From contig PGXI01000015.1 of NCBI GenBank assembly GCA_002839125.1, positions 1 to 17,912 on the forward strand: a stretch of 17,912 nt of DNA, given 5' to 3'. Positions 14,642 to 17,912 of the stretch are shown piece by piece (position 1 is the stretch's first letter; every line of letters begins with the position of its first letter). The position numbers and the translations under genes are program-made. The notes beneath the pieces were generated by a model, which was given only the letters and a program-made list of their open reading frames with translations, was not told where the DNA came from and searched no databases. The stretch is from Tenericutes bacterium HGW-Tenericutes-5 (GTDB taxonomy: Bacteria; Bacillota_I; Bacilli_A; Izemoplasmatales; Hujiaoplasmataceae).

Positions 14642-15955
14642 ATGAATTTAGATAAATTATTTAAAAGAGCTAAAGAAAAAGGGATTCAAGATTTAGAAAT
14701 ATTTTCAAGCGCTAGAAGCTCTTTAAGTATAGAAATATTTGACGGCGAAGTTGACAAATATGAAATAGCTGATACCAACGCTTTAACGATTAAGGGTATT
14801 TATAATAACAAAATGGGTCATTTTCGTACCGAAGTTCTCGATGATGAAGTTATTGATGTAATCTTGGACACAATCATTGCCAGCGCTAAAGAAATCGATT
14901 CTTTAGATGATGCAATCATTTATGAAGGTGATGAACACTACGAATTACTAACTGATATCTATAATGAAGAATTATATAATCTAGATGTGCAAAAGAAGAT
15001 TAATCATTTACTTGCGTTAGACAAATACTTACATGAATATGACAAAAGAGTATCAGTAGTAGAAACTATGTACTCTGAAAATAATAATGCAGTTGTACTT
15101 AAAAATTCTAAAGGAATAAATTTAAGTAACAAGGCAAATTCTGCTTATATTGGTGGAAATGTTATTGTTAAAGACGAAACTGACCAAAGAGTTGGATTTG
15201 ATGTAGTTATTTCTAATGATTTTAATGATTTTGATATTGAAAAAGTCGGAAAAGAAATTATTGATGATGCACTAGCATCTTTAGGAGCTAAACCAGTACC
15301 TTCTGATAACTATGAAATCGTCTTTTCAAACGGGGCTATTGCAACGCTTTTATCTGCTTTTCAAGGTGTGTTTTCTGCTGATGCAGTTCAAAAAGGTTTG
15401 TCTTTATTAAAAGGTAAGATTGGCGAAAAAATTGGTTCAGAATTAGTTACAATCGTTGATGATCCATTTATGAAGAAAAGTGCAAGTTCAAGATCTTTTG
15501 ATGATGAAGGCGTAGCCACATCTTATAAAGAACTTGTCAGTAAAGGCCAGTTAAAAACATTTTTACATAATTTAGTTACGGCTAAAAAAGATGGTGTTAA
15601 ATCTACAGGTAATGGTTTTGGTGGAAATGTAGGAGCTGTAAACTTAAAGATGGAAGCTGGAGAACATTCTCTTGATGAAATTATCAAGTCTTGTACAAAA
15701 GCTATCTATATTACTAATGTTCAAGGAGCTCATGCCGGAGTTAACGCAGTTAGCGGAGACTTCTCATTACAATCTTCTGGTTACTATATTGAAAATGGTG
15801 TAATAGTTAAACCAGTTGCACTTATTACAGTGGCGGGTAATTTCCTAGAAATGTTGAAAGACATTTGCATGGTAGGTTCTGACATAAAGATGAGTTATTA
15901 TGGAGTAACTTCTCCTTCAATAAAAGTTAAATCAATGACAGTTTCAGGAAGCTAA
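14642..15955 (+). CDS. pmbA: TldE/PmbA family subunit
   Basis: This is the non-catalytic partner of TldD, 437 residues (about 450 in E. coli). It lacks the HExxxH motif; the equivalent region reads EIVFSNGAIATLLSAFQGVF. Family blocks are visible: SFDDEGVATSYKELVSKGQL, STGNGFGG, and the C-terminal AHAGVNAVSGDFSLQSSGYY followed by ALITVAGNFLEMLKDI and PSIKVKSMTVSG. AAAGGAG at 14625-14631, inside the end of tldD, is the ribosome binding site, so the pair is one operon with 1:1 potential. A strong terminator follows. In known pairs TldE completes a closed chamber that shields the active site. Confidence 0.93.
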   Translation: MNLDKLFKRAKEKGIQDLEIFSSARSSLSIEIFDGEVDKYEIADTNALTIKGIYNNKMGHFRTEVLDDEVIDVILDTIIASAKEIDSLDDAIIYEGDEHYELLTDIYNEELYNLDVQKKINHLLALDKYLHEYDKRVSVVETMYSENNNAVVLKNSKGINLSNKANSAYIGGNVIVKDETDQRVGFDVVISNDFNDFDIEKVGKEIIDDALASLGAKPVPSDNYEIVFSNGAIATLLSAFQGVFSADAVQKGLSLLKGKIGEKIGSELVTIVDDPFMKKSASSRSFDDEGVATSYKELVSKGQLKTFLHNLVTAKKDGVKSTGNGFGGNVGAVNLKMEAGEHSLDEIIKSCTKAIYITNVQGAHAGVNAVSGDFSLQSSGYYIENGVIVKPVALITVAGNFLEMLKDICMVGSDIKMSYYGVTSPSIKVKSMTVSGS

Positions 15956-15973
15956 GAATATTAAATACTTTTT

Positions 15974-16006
15974 AAAGATGATTACGAAAATAATCATCTT
16001 TTTTTT
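15974..16006 (+). terminator. Rho-independent terminator of tldD-tldE
   Basis: AAAGATGATTA (15974-15984) pairs perfectly with TAATCATCTTT (15991-16001) around loop CGAAAA, with a run of T to 16006. Confidence 0.92.
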
Positions 16007-16025
16007 ATGACAAGTATTATTTTTT

Positions 16026-16053
16026 ATCTAAAAATGTTAAGATTATTTTAGAT
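16026..16053 (+). promoter_or_regulatory. Operator-like dyad around the extended -10 of the YfcC-type gene
   Basis: A perfect inverted repeat ATCTAAAA-N12-TTTTAGAT spans 16026-16053. The 12-base centre holds an extended -10, TGT-TAAGAT (16035-16043). A -35 is not clear. A protein bound to the dyad would straddle the -10. The AAGGAGG site follows at 16057-16063. Confidence 0.55.
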
Positions 16054-16069
16054 GTTAAGGAGGATTTTC

Positions 16070-17503
16070 ATGGAAAAAGACAAAGCAATGATAAATATCA
16101 ATAAAAGAAGTTTCATAAATGTATGTATTATTTTGTTAAGTTTAATGATTATTGCTTTTATATTGACTTATCTAGTTCCACAAGGAGTTTATGACCGAGG
16201 GATTAATGGCGAAATAATACCTGATACTTATCAACTATTACCTAGAGATAATTTGAGTATTTTACAATTCTTTTATGCGCCAATTGGTTTGTTGTTGAGT
16301 AGCGATGGATTAAGCGTCATTATGATTTCATTATTTTTATTTATTTTAGGTGGTTTTTTCACAGTTATGGATAAAACCAAGGGAATCGTTGTTATAATCA
16401 AGAAACTTGTTGATCGATATATTGATAACAAACATTTGTTAATTCGATTGATTACTTTATTTTTTATGATATTTGGTGCTTTCTTCGGTATATTTGAAGA
16501 ATCAGTAGCACTGCTTCCAATCATGATAATCTTATCTTTATCAATGGGCTATGACACTTTGATGGCTATGGGATTAACCGTACTAGCTGCTGGTTTTGGA
16601 TTTGCGAGCGCAATAACCAATCCTTTTTCAGTTGGTATAGCTTCAGAAATCTCTGGTGTAAACATATTAAGTGGTGTTTTATTTAGACTTGTCGTATTTG
16701 GAATAATGTATTTAGTAGTTTCAACATTTTTAGTAATGTATGCCAAAAAACTTGAAAAAAATCCAAATAAGTCACTTACATATAATGATGATTTACAAAA
16801 AAAAGAAAACTTAACCACAGATTTTGCCCAAGCTATTCCGGAAGAAAAGAAAATATTTAAAACTTACATAACAATCTTCATAATTTTACTTGCATTTATT
16901 ATTCTTGCATCTTTAGCTCAACTAATATTTGAACTTGAGATTCCAACAATAATACTAATGAGTATAACTTTTCTAATTGGAGGTTTAGCAGCTGGATATT
17001 TAATCAACAAAGATTTTTTCTTAACACTTAAAACGTTTTTAAAAGGTGTATTAGCAGTTATGCCGGCAGCGATTTTAATAATCCTTGCAGGATCAGTAAA
17101 ATATATCATGACTAGCGGCAATATTATGGATACAATCCTTAATTTTTTTGAAACAATATTGGCAGATAAACCAGCAATAGTCGGAGTTTTAGGGATTTAT
17201 CTAATCATTCTCATTATTCAATTCTTTATTGGTTCTGCATCAGCAAAAGCCGTTCTAATAATGCCAATATTAGTGCCTTTAGTATCATTAATTGGTGTTT
17301 CAAGCAATATCGCGATTTTAGCCTTTATCTTTGGTGATGGCTATACTAATGTAATCTTCCCAACGAATGGAGTTTTACTTATTGCTTTAAGCATTGCTTC
17401 GGTTTCATATCAAAAATGGTTTAAATGGACCATTAAATTACAAGTATTAACTTTCATCCTCACTATTATTCTTTTAATAGTCGCATATGCAATCGGTTAT
17501 TAG
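16070..17503 (+). CDS. YfcC family (DcuC-like) inner-membrane permease
   Basis: The 477-residue protein is almost wholly hydrophobic, with about a dozen membrane segments and a charged cytosolic loop near residues 225-260. It matches the YfcC/DcuC-like family of the ion-transporter superfamily: an N-terminal helix followed by YLVPQGVYDR, the GAFFGIFEESVALLPIMI segment, a GFGFASAITNPFSVGIA block, the GSASAKAVLIMPILVPL segment and DGYTNVIFPTNGVLL near the end, two repeats as in this fold. Members are annotated as carriers of C4-dicarboxylates, basic amino acids or peptides; the substrate here cannot be read. The start at 16070 is favoured since an in-frame ATG at 16052 lies upstream of, and reads through, the AAGGAGG site (16057-16063). 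After tldD-tldE it could move amino acids or peptides. Stop is TAG. Confidence 0.87.
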   Translation: MEKDKAMININKRSFINVCIILLSLMIIAFILTYLVPQGVYDRGINGEIIPDTYQLLPRDNLSILQFFYAPIGLLLSSDGLSVIMISLFLFILGGFFTVMDKTKGIVVIIKKLVDRYIDNKHLLIRLITLFFMIFGAFFGIFEESVALLPIMIILSLSMGYDTLMAMGLTVLAAGFGFASAITNPFSVGIASEISGVNILSGVLFRLVVFGIMYLVVSTFLVMYAKKLEKNPNKSLTYNDDLQKKENLTTDFAQAIPEEKKIFKTYITIFIILLAFIILASLAQLIFELEIPTIILMSITFLIGGLAAGYLINKDFFLTLKTFLKGVLAVMPAAILIILAGSVKYIMTSGNIMDTILNFFETILADKPAIVGVLGIYLIILIIQFFIGSASAKAVLIMPILVPLVSLIGVSSNIAILAFIFGDGYTNVIFPTNGVLLIALSIASVSYQKWFKWTIKLQVLTFILTIILLIVAYAIGY

Positions 17504-17513
17504 GGGTTATTTC

Positions 17514-17542
17514 TTTACAAAACAAGGCAATAAAGGTATAAT
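17514..17542 (+). promoter_or_regulatory. Promoter of the fructose-bisphosphate aldolase gene
   Basis: -35 TTTACA (17514-17519), exactly 17 bases, -10 TATAAT (17537-17542). It is the closest match to consensus in the window, fitting a highly expressed glycolytic gene. No terminator separates it from the permease gene. Confidence 0.8.
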
Positions 17543-17577
17543 TATTATGGTTTAAATCACTAAGGAGGAATATAAAA

Positions 17578-17912
17578 ATGGGTTTAGTTTCAGCAAAAGA
17601 AATGTTAGATAAAGCTTACAGAGAAGGTTACGCAGTCGGACATTTCAATATCAATAATTTAGAATGGACAAAAGCAGTTTTGTTAACAGCTCAAGAAATG
17701 AATTCACCAGTAATTTTGGGAGTTTCCGAAGGGGCTGCTAAATACATGGCTGGATATAAAGTTGTAGCTGACATGGTAAAAGCAATGGTAGAAAGTCTAA
17801 ACATTACAGTTCCAGTGGCTTTACACTTGGACCACGGCTCATATGAAGGCGCATTAAAAGCAATCGAAGCAGGTTTTTCATCAGTTATGTTTGATGGTTC
17901 GCATTATTCAAT
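17578..17912 (+). CDS. fba: Class II fructose-bisphosphate aldolase, N-terminal part (3' truncated by window edge)
   Basis: The first 111 residues of the zinc-dependent glycolytic aldolase that splits fructose-1,6-bisphosphate into dihydroxyacetone phosphate and glyceraldehyde-3-phosphate. Visible: MGLVSAKEMLDKAYREGYAV, the GHFNINNLEW motif, PVILGVSEGAAKYMAGY, and LHLDHGS with Asp85 (proton donor) and zinc ligand His86, then SVMFDGSHY. These fit FbaA-type enzymes of Bacillota; tagatose-bisphosphate aldolase is a close alternative that this fragment cannot exclude, but the housekeeping promoter favours fba. AAGGAGG (17562-17568) sets the start. The remaining 170-200 residues lie beyond the window. 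Confidence 0.93.
   Translation, partial: MGLVSAKEMLDKAYREGYAVGHFNINNLEWTKAVLLTAQEMNSPVILGVSEGAAKYMAGYKVVADMVKAMVESLNITVPVALHLDHGSYEGALKAIEAGFSSVMFDGSHYS

Noticed and set aside
13239..15955. TldD/TldE as part of a RiPP maturation cluster
   Set aside because: No precursor peptide, cyclodehydratase or dedicated exporter gene is visible nearby.
16052..16069. Upstream ATG for the YfcC-type permease
   Set aside because: The frame from it reads through the AAGGAGG site that serves the ATG at 16070.

Overview
The window is AT-rich, densely coded DNA from a low-GC Bacillota/Mycoplasmatota-type bacterium. The best fit is a wall-less lineage with the standard code (Acholeplasma/Izemoplasma-like). The evidence is a delta subunit of RNA polymerase, cysteine lipoproteins with Thr-rich linkers, tandem DHH phosphoesterases, AGGAGG-type ribosome binding sites and sigma-A-like promoters. 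All 14 proteins read through without an internal TGA. Of the 13 genes whose 3' ends lie in the window, 11 stop at TAA, 2 at TAG and none at TGA, so Mycoplasma/Spiroplasma code 4 is unlikely. The taxonomic call is inference.

Region 1 (1-7690) looks like a surface nucleic-acid-processing locus. It starts with the 3' part of a large repeat-containing surface protein. Next come two paralogous endonuclease I lipoproteins on the minus strand, on either side of a plus-strand lipoprotein with Ig-like domains and a lamin-tail domain. Then come two tandem, non-identical NrnA-type DHH phosphoesterases, which in known members finish oligonucleotides to mononucleotides. Proposed flow: extracellular DNA is bound and cut at the cell surface, fragments enter by an importer not seen here, and nanoRNase-like enzymes complete degradation.

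Region 2 (7770-11543) holds a Na+/phosphate symporter with a PhoU-like C-terminus, rpoE (delta), and a PadR regulator whose gene overlaps a protein joining a HAAS/DUF1700-like domain to a DUF4097-like beta-helix.

Region 3 (11670-17503) is peptide-oriented: an M32 carboxypeptidase, a tldD-tldE(pmbA) pair and a YfcC-family permease. It suggests peptide and amino-acid use. The window ends in the first 111 codons of a class II fructose-bisphosphate aldolase.

Promoters are unusually legible. Most have an extended -10 (TGnTATAAT or a close variant), and four carry short perfect inverted repeats placed like operators. Convergent gene ends are closed by hairpins that could terminate both ways. No tRNA, rRNA, CRISPR array, insertion sequence or prophage gene was found, and no gene-free stretch exceeds 300 bases.
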